Positions 10,655 through 20,445 of a stretch of 64,000 nucleotides of DNA are shown here, piece after piece. Origin of the DNA: Haliclona indistincta (taxonomy: Eukaryota; Porifera; Demospongiae; Haplosclerida; Chalinidae). The stretch covers positions 11,053,086 to 11,117,085 of the forward strand of contig OZ024785.1 in the NCBI GenBank assembly GCA_964017065.1. The letters run 5' to 3'. Numbering within the stretch: position 1 is the first letter of the stretch; each line of letters begins with the position of its first letter. A program made the translations under genes and the position numbers. The notes beneath the pieces were generated by a model. That model was given only the letters and a program-made list of their open reading frames with translations. It had not been told where the DNA came from and did no database searches.

Positions 10655-11412
10655 AATGTGACACAAGTGGGGCATATCTGTCAACAGGACAACGAATCCT
10701 TTTTGGATAACGTGTCAGTGGAGGTGGCGTTGGTAGTGGAGGTGGCATTGGTGTTGGAGGAGGAGTAGGTGATACTGCTGGAGGGGCAGGAGGATCACTG
10801 GGAGGAACAGACACTGGGGGTAGTAGATCCATAGGAGATGTGTCCCATGATAACTCTGCTGCAGGTGGAGTATAATCTGTTCGAACATGATCGATGTGTC
10901 TGGTTATGAGCCTCCCATCTGTTAGACAGATTCGATACATTTGTGATCCAACAATCTCTTTGACTGTTCCTTGCATCCAAGGAGTCTGCTTTGCACCATG
11001 TCCAAAATTCTTGATGAACACTGGCTGGTTGATGTCCAATGAACAACTATGAGAATGCTGGTCATAGTAGAACTTCTGTTGCTCCTGTTCTTTGTTGACT
11101 CTTCGTGAGAGATCTGGTCTGAGGAGATCGAAAGGAGATCGAGGAGTCCTACCCATCAGTAACTGTGCTGGTGTAGACCCAGTAGTTCCTTGTGGCGTGT
11201 TCCTGTAGTAGAACAGAAACCGAGAAATCTTGTCTTGTAGGGAACCCTTCTTCATATTCTTCATCCCCCTCTTGAAGATCTGAACAGCTCTTTCATCCAA
11301 TTCGTTGGAGGATGGATGATAGGGTGGTGTCTTCTTGTGTTGGATACCATTGTTGCGAAGAAAGGTTTCAAATTCCTCGCTGACGAAACTAGGCCCATTA
11401 TCTGTGACGATC

Positions 11413-11414
<2 letters not shown>
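10653..11414 (-). pseudogene. Ty3/gypsy pol, integrase C-terminal part
   Basis: A 253-codon open frame encoding the second half of a retroviral-type integrase: VTDNGPSFVS (second catalytic Asp), then HPSSNELDERAVQ with the catalytic Glu about 36 residues on. A GPY/F-like chromodomain-free C-terminus follows, with a long proline-rich tail. The family consensus usually has NGLAERAV where this copy has NELDERAV. The reverse transcriptase and the first catalytic Asp are missing; the frame begins at a palindrome at 11413-11477. The element is 5'-truncated and inactive. Confidence 0.85.
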
Positions 11415-11618
<204 letters not shown>

Positions 11619-11668
11619 TGATCTTCTGTGATCCCCAACTGGTCCAAATGTTTTTTTTGTGGACGCAA

Positions 11669-12039
11669 GGGTGTGAGACGATACTTCTAAAACCAATTCC
11701 TGTTTCTTTCTCACGATAGACATGATGAAGGAGTGTCCAGCATATGGTGTGATCATTAGTACATAAAGACAATAGGAATCAATTTTAATTTAACAATCAT
11801 GCAACTCATCATGACTAAGTACATGGTCTTATCTTTCCAGTTTAGCTACTGAGTTGATGTAAAGGAGCGGTAGATCGAGCTACACTTCCCTTCCTATTAA
11901 ATAATTCAAACACTAGGGGCTCAGTAGAAAAGGGCTCAGTGTAAGTTCTCTTTACTGGACATGTGTATTTAACATGTGATTCAGTAATACTAGCTGACAT
12001 AACAGCTAATTATAAAATAAATCGAGAAAATTGACTTAG
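11669..12039. other. No gene seen
   Basis: AT-rich stretch with no supported coding exon or repeat boundary on either strand. Confidence 0.4.
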
Positions 12040-12503
12040 ATGACAACCACTTTGACGCAAATCGAGGCATGTCTTAACAGCAGACCACTCACTCCCCTTC
12101 CTACTAGCGAAGACGCTAATTTCGAAGTGCTCACTCCGGGACATTTCTTGATCGGGCGTCCTCTGGAAGCACTACCCGACTGTCAAGATGTTTCACTTCA
12201 AGTCAACCCGCTCAAGCGATGGCACCTATGCCAAACTCTGATAAGACATTTTTGGAACCGATGGTCAACAGAATACATTACCAATTTGCAGAGAATGACT
12301 AAGTGGCAAACTAAGAATTCAAATCTCGCTGTGGGAGATGTGGTTATTGTACAAGAAAAGAATTCAACGCCCACTCGATGGCCGATAGCCAAGATCATAG
12401 CTGTCTATCCGGTGTTGTTCGAGTAGTGGACGTCAAAACAGCTACAGGAACTTACACCAGACCCTCAGTCAAGATAATACCACTCATATCAGTAGACAAT
12501 TGA
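12040..12503 (+). pseudogene. BEL/Pao pol, integrase C-terminal end (DUF5641)
   Basis: The frame reads IEACLNSRPLTPLPT, LTPGHFLIGRPLEAL, KRWHLCQTLIRHFW and WSTEYITNLQ, the hallmark end of BEL/Pao polyproteins. Near 12414 a small deletion shifts the frame. The missing end continues in another frame (VVRVVDVKTATG...SVKIIPL) to TGA 12501-12503. Only the last part of pol remains. Confidence 0.85.
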
Positions 12504-13066
12504 ACAGAATTCACTATTTTTTTAGACTCTTATCACTATCATATAGTAAAACCATTGGTTTTACCCCGCCGGTATGTTGACATCATTTATCTATGACGTC
12601 ATTTTCATGTATATAACTAGTCTTAACAACAATGCGTGCAATGCGTGTGTACAACATTGATTTTGCTGGATGAATTCTGTGCTCCAACTTTTAGAATTAA
12701 CAGCTATCTCTCTATTTTTAGAAGGTTATTTACAATAATGATTCTTGCATCCATGCATGCAACTTGGAATTTTATTTTTCATGGATTCAGGCATATCTGA
12801 CTCGGAATTGAGCACAAATCAGCTTCAATATAAGCTTCTGAATAGAGAAATGTAGGACGTATCCTCTCCAGCTGATTCCTCAATGCTATTGGTACAATAA
12901 TTATGCCACACATAAACTTGATCATTTTATATTTAAATAGGCTGCTATTACATCTGCCAACAAACATTTGCTTTATCAGAGTCACATTGACAATTTGTTG
13001 ATCAATGGCCCACATGTAAATATTAATCATGATATAATAATGCAACCTGTACTATAATAATTTGTA
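12504..13066. other. Possible BEL/Pao LTR remnant
   Basis: A TGTTGACATCA start at about 12572 with a TATATAAC box near 12611 lies just after the pol end, as expected for a 3' LTR. The end was not located and no second LTR copy is visible in the window, so this rests on position only. Confidence 0.3.
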
Positions 13067-13084
13067 GGCTCGTCCGGGATCTCG
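13067..13084 (+). other. tRNA-Pro-like primer binding site or splice acceptor
   Basis: The 14 bases GGCTCGTCCGGGAT are identical to the core of the tRNA-Pro primer binding site used by many retroelements. The preceding TTTGTAG also forms a good splice acceptor for the gene that follows. Both readings are possible; if it is a primer binding site, an LTR should end just upstream. Confidence 0.35.
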
Positions 13085-13088
13085 GCAA

Positions 13089-13995
13089 ATGTTCACTGTG
13101 GATGAGATCAAAATCGCTGTTTGTCCATTGTGCACGGACGTAAAATTATCTATTAGTGAATCATCGTCCGACACTCAGCCAGATTCATTCAAGCATAAGG
13201 ATGCAACAGCATACATTGTGGAGCAAAGCTGCTTGACAGTGTCTCATGATGACATCAAAGCAAGTGGCATTCCATTTAGTGGCAGTAATTTGTTTATTGC
13301 CACTATTTCTCAGGTGGTTATTGTAGCTATGCATTGTGTTTGAATATTCATTTTGCTTATTTCGCAGAATGTAACGTCAGACGAGCTTGAAAAGCTCATT
13401 TACACCAGCAGGGAATTGAATACAATTGGCAATCCAGTCCAGGTTTGTGGCTGATGTAACTTTAGTACAGTCACATGCAGACTGGTTCAACTTAATGCTT
13501 TATCATGCAGGTATTCAACTGTGCTATTTTTTGCCAGCCTAGCCAGATTTGTATAGTATCTGGTGCTTTGGCTAAGTGCTACGACCACATTCACGAGTTG
13601 TATTGGCATAATACAGCTACTCCATTGACAGGTAGCAAAAAATGAATAATTGGTTAACATTTTCATGCAAATCCGGGTACAGCTATGATTATTTTTTAAG
13701 CATGATAAAAATGTGACAATTTTTTATTGAAATAGAATATCACATCAAAATTAAATTTATATTAATGTATGCAGGTACTTCAAAGAGGATAGTCAATTCA
13801 GTCGGAGTAGTCTTAGTAGGCCATTTTTCTGTTGATGGGAATTTGAAAGGAGACCATTTCAATTTTCAGACATCCCATAATATGATAATCGTAGATGAAA
13901 ATCTCAACTATTCACCAGCACTTGGAATTTACTCAGAGGTTATCAACAAGTTCAGCTTTGCTGGGCAGACGGTAGTAGCTGCTATGCAGAATTAA
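13089..13995 (+). CDS. Four-exon gene, function unknown
   Basis: Exons 13089-13313, 13368-13442, 13511-13631 and 13775-13995 join in phase (0, 0, 1) into 213 codons ending at TAA. Introns are 54, 68 and 143 nt with GT-AG ends, so the model is well supported. The protein begins with a CPLC pair, then DATAYIVEQSC. A conserved-looking C-terminal half follows, with VVLVGHFSVDG, DHFNFQTSHNM and INKFSFAGQTVVAAM. I do not recognise the family. The last block loosely recalls the end of small methyltransferase folds, but no SAM-binding motif is evident. A frame continues upstream of the ATG to 13067, so the start could be an internal Met. Confidence 0.6.
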
Positions 13996-14312
13996 GGTAT
14001 GTAATGCAGACAAATATACACATGCATAATTTTTTCATACATAATAATTGTTATGAGCTTACTATTATTATACTATGCTTCAAAATGCTCTTAAATTTAT
14101 GACTCTTCACATAAGGAATTAAAATTTCATATACATGTTAATCTACTTCAATGGTACATTCCTGCATCATTATTTTTTTATTTGGCATAAATGTCAACAA
14201 ATGGCTAAATTTAGGCAGTTAGTGCTTGAAAAGACTGCTTATTCAAAAAAGAATTGGACAAAAGAAAAAAATAATGTGTTAAATATGAATTGTCTATCTA
14301 TCTAAAAAAGGT
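13996..14312. other. No gene seen
   Basis: AT-rich, with no exon or repeat recognised; probably the 3' flank of the gene ending at 13995. Confidence 0.4.
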
Positions 14313-14925
14313 TGTTTTTCCCTCGCGAGTCTACAACAGCACACTATGCCACAGTTTCGGTGGCCTACAGTAGCAAACAATGTCTTGTTGGCAAGGGAAG
14401 TTGCTGGGCGCCGTCCCTCAAAACAAAATTTGTCTAGAACCACTCCTGACATTGCTCCACACCTACAATGCCTTCAAGACATAATCACAACAGATCTTAT
14501 TCCAATCATCACCAGTCGTCCTCCTCCATGTGACTCCATCAGAAATCTCTTCGCTCTGCCAGCAAGAAATGGTGGCCTTGGTATACCTAATCCTGTCACC
14601 CAGGCCAAACTTGAATATCAAGCCTCTTTAAAGTCACTGCCCCACTTACCAAATTGATTCTCTCTCATGATGGAGTATACTCCTCCTCTGCCCTGCATGA
14701 CCAACTCGCAGCTAAATCCCAAATAAAGAACGGGTTGAACGCAATGAGTTTGCTGCTAACTCCATCAAATCATCTCTGCCTCTCTCCATACAAAGTGCCC
14801 TTGTGCTTACTCAAGAAAAAGGCGCCTCAAGCTGGCTGAAGACTCTTCCTATTCAAGAACATGGATTCTGCCTCCATAAGGGTGCCTTCACTGACGCTAT
14901 TAGCCAGTAGCCAGTAGCCAGATGT
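14313..14925 (+). pseudogene. Retroelement ORF end (RT-associated C-terminal region)
   Basis: Readable pieces are LFALPARNGGLGIPNP, then after a frame change LPLSIQSALVLTQEKGASSWL, and finally EHGFCLHKGAFTDAI. This succession is the C-terminal region found after reverse transcriptase in many coral and sponge retroelements. At least two frameshifts (near 14650 and 14740) and a stop show it is dead. It ends in three copies of a short TAGCCAG motif at about 14901-14923. Confidence 0.6.
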
Positions 14926-15283
14926 GTTAAGTTTAAATTCATTTTTAAATATTTTGCTTTGTATGTATACACCACCACTTAATGTGCGTTAAATAGAACT
15001 GGACAATTGTTGACTTCGTATCTAGTATTCCACTTTTCTCTATTTAAAGTATTCTTTAGAGGAAGGCAAATTCCACACCTGTTCTTATTAAAGTAGCTAT
15101 ATGTAGCTCCATGACACTACTCTCTAACCATTTATAACTAGTAATAGTTAATTAGTATATATATATTGGTGATTTACTTTCATTCATTCACTTCGGTCGT
15201 ATATCAATAATTCTTTGTGATCTATACAATAATTCGACTGTAGCCGACATTGCCGCTACATTTGGTGACCCTGACGAATCATC
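14926..15283 (+). other. Possible LTR and leader before gag
   Basis: A TGT-initiated stretch near 14932 ends ...GCTACA at 15260, immediately followed by TTTGGTGACCCTGACG and the gag ATG at 15284. TGGTGACC-type sequence next to an ACA end is common at the LTR/primer-site junction of gypsy elements. No second LTR is visible, so this is provisional. Confidence 0.4.
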
Positions 15284-16165
15284 ATGCCAGATCCACCAGC
15301 TAATCGCGCCGCAGGAGCTGTTACAGCAGTCACACTCAAGCTGCCTCCATTCTGGCCAGCCGATCCGCAGATATGGTTTGCACAAGTGGAGGCTCAATTC
15401 GCTACGCGTGGCATAACCGTGCAGAGGACCAAATTCGATCATATCATCGCTTGCCTCTCTCCGGAGTATGCAACTGAAGTAAGGGACCTCATACTCAACC
15501 CGCCAGGCGACGAACCGTACGACAAATTAAAGAAAGCACTGACAGACTGCACGGCAGCCTCCGAGCAACGTAGGTTGCAGCAACTATTCAGCACAGAAGA
15601 CCTCGGGGACAAAAAACCCACACAACTCCTCAGAAGAATGCAACAGTTACTTGGGGACAAGGCTATCGACAAGGCGTTCATGCGCGAACTCTTTCTGCAG
15701 TGGCTACCGCCAAACATTCGCATGGTACTCGCTTCAGCTCACGACGAGACTACGGACCAGGAGAAGCTCGCCCAGCTGGCTGACAAAGTTGTCAGCCAGC
15801 TGGGCGAGCTATGTAATCTACAGGAATGTAATCTACAGGAAAAACTATCGAAGTACAATAACCATCTCACCTTAATTAAATGTAGAAACGCTGACGTGGT
15901 CCCTAAGGGTCTAAGAATTAAATCCCCTGTCCATTCAACCAAAGCAAAAATTATTGCAAAAAAGTCAAGCTTACTCTTACTAAGAGAACGAGTGTCCTTC
16001 ACACGAGTGAAGAAACAATGCCTTCAAAACGACATAGCCAAAGTTGAGTTATCATTAACCACCATGATTGACACAAGCACCTTCGCTAAAGTTAAACAAT
16101 GGGCAAACACCAGAGCTTCGGTTGTCTATGAAGAAGTCAAGACCAGGCAGAGACAAACTAGCTGA
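15284..16165 (+). pseudogene. Chimeric retroelement ORF: gypsy gag fused to a second retroelement segment
   Basis: A 293-codon open frame. Residues 1 to about 165 are a Ty3/gypsy gag (LKLPPFWPADPQIWFAQVEA, LSPEYATEVRDLIL, PTQLLRRMQQLLGDKA, LQWLPPNIRMVLAS). At 15768-15812 the coding sequence runs through an almost perfect palindrome built on GCTCGCCCAGCTGGCTGACAA. Beyond it the protein changes character (LSKYNNHLTLI, PKGLRIKSP, SLLLLRERVSFTR), resembling the lysine/arginine-rich N-terminal region of Penelope-like or related retroelement proteins. There is no nucleocapsid zinc knuckle and no protease. I infer an accidental fusion of two elements. Confidence 0.6.
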
Positions 16166-16169
16166 GCTT

Positions 16170-17224
16170 CTGTCACACAGCCAGACTATTCGACCCGGCC
16201 ATCCTAAGGCTAATCCAACGACGGTAGTTAACCTCAGCAAGAGAGCGAGTAGTATTAAAGATAAATGTTCTGTCACCTTCATTAATTTTTTTTCATGTAC
16301 CTAGGTGGTGCTCGTGAGAGGGTTGGTTAATGAAGAAGATATGCAACTATAACTAGTTGTAGTAACAGCTGCTTTAATCTATCTACAGAGACCAAACAAT
16401 TGTTTTCGCCTAAGAATGCAGCTGACACCCCTTGGCAAAAAGAGTATTGATCTACTCACTGCCGAGGGTTACATAGCGGTTATAAAACAAATACACAATT
16501 GTTTGAGCTGCACGGAAGGTCAGCGTTTTGATTAATAGCATTTTGATTAATAGCACGTAATTATCCTGAGTACTTGACACTTAGATAACACTTAGAATGG
16601 ATATATTTGCAACACGAATGGATATGGTGCATATTTGCAGCAACACCACTTGGGAAGAAAATTTGGATATTTCGCTTTCCTACAATGCAAATACCTTTAG
16701 AAGAGTTAGATTATTAAAGATTTGAAGACAGGTTGGAGATACAGTGAGTGCTTGTTTAGCCGTGACTACATACGCTTGGTCCTCAAGGCTGGGAGGTATG
16801 CATATAATTATGCATGAATTTTGGTTATAACTGTAATTATGCATTTGTGGTCAACTTGCGATCAGCATGCAATGGGGACTCTGAAAATATATTTACATCT
16901 GGGCATTCAAGAGAAGGAATCAGTGTGTATAATAGATGGCCTCTAGAGCTAGATGACATGGTAAAGCTGAATTGCCTGATGTATAATACAGTTGAATGGC
17001 ATACTCTGACAATTATGGGACTGGTCGGTGATGTAGAGCAAAAGCACAGACACATTTCTAGGAAGTTGATATCAGCATGCTATAGGACTCTGTTTCATGA
17101 ACCAAGTTTTATTTTCTGAGGTATAGATAATTATTATAATATAATATTACTCCTCTAGTCTGCCTTCTGAATCTAATCCTACTGCAAACCCAGTGTCACC
17201 TCTAATGCCGCCATTAAGCTCAAG
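16170..17224. other. Mostly non-coding
   Basis: The first 60 bases can still be read in frame-shifted continuation of the second retroelement segment (KLAELLSHSQT). A 101-codon ORF at 16814-17119 has no recognisable motif. A short direct repeat (ATTTTGATTAATAGCA) occurs near 16526-16555. Confidence 0.4.
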
Positions 17225-17700
17225 GCTAGTCCACTTCTAATGACATGCAGAGTTTTAGTAACTTCTCCTGATAATACAATTATGAAGCTCGTGCGTTATT
17301 GGACAACGCATCTTCTACTTCCTTTGTATCAGAGCGTCTCGTGCAAACATTGCGATTGCCCCGAACCCGTCAAAACATTCTGTCGCTGGTTCCTCTCCCC
17401 AAATTCCATCACAGTCAGTTGCGAGGTTGAAAATCTCACCCATCCACAGTATAATGGTGACACCCATGACATTAGTGCGGTAGTAGTACCCCATTGTGAC
17501 ATGTGATTTACCTGTCTCTCCCGTTCCCTTCCAATCTACTTGGAAGCACGCATCAGACCTTGCATTAGCTGATCCAACGTTTGGACACATCTGGAGATAG
17601 CCTACAACTAGCATGTGCGACCACTCGTCCGTCTTGCTTGCCAGGAGTATTCTGCACTAGTATTGCGGACAATCCAGTCGGAGAAGCATCTGTTGTGAGC
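17225..17700 (+). pseudogene. BEL/Pao protease region (DUF1758) fragment
   Basis: In one frame CRVLVTSPDNTIMK is followed, in the next frame, by ARALLDNASSTSFVSERLV, the aspartic-protease-like signature of BEL/Pao elements (Asp in LLDNAS). Further on, after another frame change, CDLPVSPVPFQSTW and LADPTFG match the end of the same domain. Several shifts make it non-functional. It is an independent fragment from the pol end at 12040. Confidence 0.65.
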
Positions 17701-18412
17701 TATGTTTCTTTGCTTTGATCGCAACTCATTCTTGAAATACTACTCACAAGTTTCTTGGACGGCACTTTTCACTTCGGAAGCTGGCATCCTTGATGTCTTG
17801 TGAACAATTTTATTTAAAACTCTGAAAGCTTCTTACACATATGACATATATTGCTTTTGCTGTTAGTTTCTCTCTAGTCCGCATTTCTCGGATTGGTAAT
17901 ATCACATATTATGTGTAGAAGAGAGTCGCAACCTGTGTAATTCAGAGGTATTTCTTCAAGAAAAATATTTATTTTGTAGTGGCATCCGGAAGGACGTTCA
18001 TGTTGACGAGGTGGGCGGGGACGTGGGGTGCTTGACGCTTTTGCAAACAATTAGGGAGTGCCAATTTGTGTTTATTGTAAGATAGGCACTGATCCCGTTC
18101 ATGGCTTCTCTAGTACTAACCACGCCACCTTCTGTCACACTGTTCACTTTAACAAGCGCCGATACTCTTTGCATACAAGATAACAAGATAATAATCAATT
18201 GCTATGAAGCCCAGACCAGAGTACAGGTGCATTTTTCCTTAAAGGGTAAGTGTTGCGGAAAATTTTTTTTACTGTTCATTACATTTTCTGGTAGATATAT
18301 ATGTGTTAAAACTACCCAAAAAGTTTTAGTTGAAAAAAATAATTTCTCATGAAGTTATGAGCTGTCAAAAAACACTTTCAAAACACATCCTGTTTGGGCT
18401 GGGCTTTGCGCG
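17701..18412. other. No gene seen
   Basis: Short ORFs only, none with a motif. The final part contains the promoter of the P2X7-like gene. Confidence 0.4.
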
Positions 18413-18418
18413 TGACGT
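18413..18418. promoter_or_regulatory. CRE-like half site before P2X7-like gene
   Basis: TGACGT within GCGTGACGTAGACG, 16 bp upstream of the ATG at 18434. It resembles a CREB/ATF element; it is supported only by sequence and position. Confidence 0.3.
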
Positions 18419-18433
18419 AGACGGGGGAACACA

Positions 18434-19148
18434 ATGTCAGAGTCTGAAGAGCCTTGGTCAGAGAGCAGTGAAGAAAATAGTGAAGACAACGGTGACTATG
18501 ATTCACAATCATCCTCTGAGAGTGCAAATACATCGTCTGAAAGCGATAGTGAGGGTTTAGGAATAGTTCCCTACAACTATGAGCCTAGCAGCAGTGACTC
18601 ATCAGCAGTAGAGGTCCAGGATTCTGAAGATTCTACCAGTGATAGTGAATCTGACAGATTTTTAAATACCTCATGGTATGCCAACAAGCTGTATGTGACT
18701 ATTGCATGCTTATTCTATGCCACAAATCTAGGTGTCATTGTGGAAATTGTGTTATCATGCCTACTCATGACGAATGTGTTTGCTGTACAGAAATCAACAA
18801 AATTATTGAAAAAGTTGATGATCTCAGTGATTCCAATGTAGTGTGTATCACTGATCATCCTGGATTTAGTTCTGTTTGTCTCAACCCTTGGGTTCTTCAA
18901 GCTGCATATTATCAATACCGACAGGAACATGGTACTTCTAATTTACCAACTTCATTGAATGAGTAAGCCATCCATGCACATGCTTACAGTAAGAATTTTG
19001 CTCAATCTATTGCAGGAAATATAGATACACCGCATATCGCCAATTGATACGTTGGTGTTGGGGGTGGCTGGGACGAAACATTCGTGTCACATTACCATCA
19101 TGTGCCGTCAAGCGCATCAGAGACAAATTTCAAACTTTAAAAGATTGA
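18434..19148 (+). CDS. Stand-alone P2X7 C-terminal (ballast) domain protein
   Basis: A 206-residue protein from exons 18434-18690, 18732-18962 and 19016-19148. Introns are 41 and 53 nt, both phase 2, and the frame is intact to TGA. Residues 1-80 are serine- and acid-rich and probably disordered. Exons 2 and 3 encode the zinc-binding domain seen at the cytoplasmic end of the P2X7 receptor: CHCGNCVIMP, ECVCC, VCITDHPGFSSVCLNPWVL and, at the end, YRQLIRWCWGWLGRNIRVTL. The cysteines expected to bind zinc are present. There is no transmembrane segment and no channel domain, so it is a soluble relative rather than a receptor. Such free copies are numerous in invertebrates; their role is unknown. 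Confidence 0.88.
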
Positions 19149-19169
19149 CACTGAAAACCAAAAGAACTA

Positions 19170-19175
19170 AATAAA
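19170..19175 (+). terminator. Polyadenylation signal AATAAA
   Basis: Canonical AATAAA 22 nt after the stop codon of the P2X7-like gene. The whole gene end including this signal is duplicated at 25419-25487. Confidence 0.5.
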
Positions 19176-19199
19176 TGAAACAGTATGTGACATAGGTCA

Positions 19200-19830
19200 T
19201 AGGTACCATCCGTATCAAATCCCTGATAATAAATGGATTGATGATCTTTCTCTATGGCCACCAGTCGAATTTGGGAATATTTATTCGTACTTGATTAAAA
19301 CTCCCGGAATATACATTCAAGAGACCATGCAAGCCTTGAGGCTTATAATTATTACAGCAGGTGAGACACTGTAGCAAGCTACAAGCTATCATTAACATTA
19401 TTGACATTAGTGAAGGAGCGAGTGCAACATCCGTGAAGAGGAGGCGTGGTCAACCGAGGAAACGCCCTGCCATGGTAAGCATTGATCACACATGGTTTGT
19501 AAAATATGAAGATGCTCATATACAATATGGCATTCTCCGTGTAAAGTCTTGGTATCCATAAACATTTACTGCTGATAATGTTGTGCTATCACCTGATACA
19601 AGTCAAACACTATTGCAATACACACCAGATCAGATCAAAGAACAAAAAGACAACCAAAACTTAATAATCGGAAATCTAGAAAGTAAAATTGCCAACAGAC
19701 TATCTATAATGGAAACAGCAGCACCAGTTAGTAACTCGTCCTGCAAGACTAGAGTTGCTGCGCTCATAAACCTACTTTGGAGTATGCAGATGCTGTACTC
19801 CAAGATATTGACAAGAAATTAAGACCACTA
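19200..19830 (+). pseudogene. Degenerate fragment of a transposon-associated ORF family
   Basis: One frame gives YHPYQIPDNKWIDDLSLWPP then VEFGNIYSYLIKTPGIY; after a shift SLEAYNYYS follows. This succession resembles the N-terminal part of a large SWIM-zinc-finger protein family common in sponges and corals, recalled from general knowledge and not verified. The rest (KRRRGQPRKRP near 19440, and a helical frame 19583-19822) is broken by stops. I regard it as decayed. Confidence 0.35.
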
Positions 19831-20224
19831 CAGACAAAATTCATTTTATATCATGCATTGTGTACTAGAAGGAGTAGGCAAAAACTTAATGAAAAATTAT
19901 TGGTTTTCTAAGTCAAACAGAGGGAAAGCATTTTTTTAACGATTTCATTAAGATAATAGATTCAAGGATAAAAATTATTAGACCTCCCCATGAATTTTGA
20001 AGTGCACCTCGCTCAATTGATACTTTGGGTTACAAAAAGAAGAGATAATCAAACAGCAGTCACAACCATGCACATTCAGTCCAGAATCACCTAGTCCTAG
20101 ACCGTTGAGAGAGTATCTCAACTGCTGAATGTAAACGATCAATGATAGAAGCATTGGCTGTAGCAAAGAGCAGCTATAAAATTTAGAAGTAGCCAAAAGC
20201 TTGTTAGCTTTTTAATATCCTTTA
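19831..20224. other. Left flank of the Tc1-BEN element
   Basis: No supported gene. A 72-codon minus-strand ORF at 19978-20196 has no motif. The target TA of the Tc1-type insertion is at 20225-20226. Confidence 0.4.
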
Positions 20225-20226
20225 TA

Positions 20227-20282
20227 CAGTACCGCTCTCGTGTAAGTTCACCCCTGCGCGCGGGACGCTCGCGTGTCACTTG
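20227..20282 (+). repeat. Left terminal inverted repeat of the Tc1-BEN element
   Basis: 56 bp, GC-rich, starting CAGTACCG after a TA. It matches 23468-23523 inverted with one mismatch. Internal to it, to about 20400, lie repeated CGCGAGG and TATCGAT motifs that form the BEN gene promoter region. Confidence 0.93.
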
Positions 20283-20445
20283 TGGGCGTTTACGTGAGCA
20301 ATACACGCACTCGCGAGACCTCGTGTAGCGTCCTGCGAGATACTCGCGAGGGTATCGATTCTGCGAGATACATGTACACGCGAGGATATCGATCGGGCAG
20401 GCGTTTAAAAGCGCGAGACCGCTAGCAGATCTTCATAACTGCACG

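Noticed and set aside
16814..17119. 101-codon plus-strand ORF
   Set aside because: No recognisable motif, antisense ORF of similar length, no splice context.
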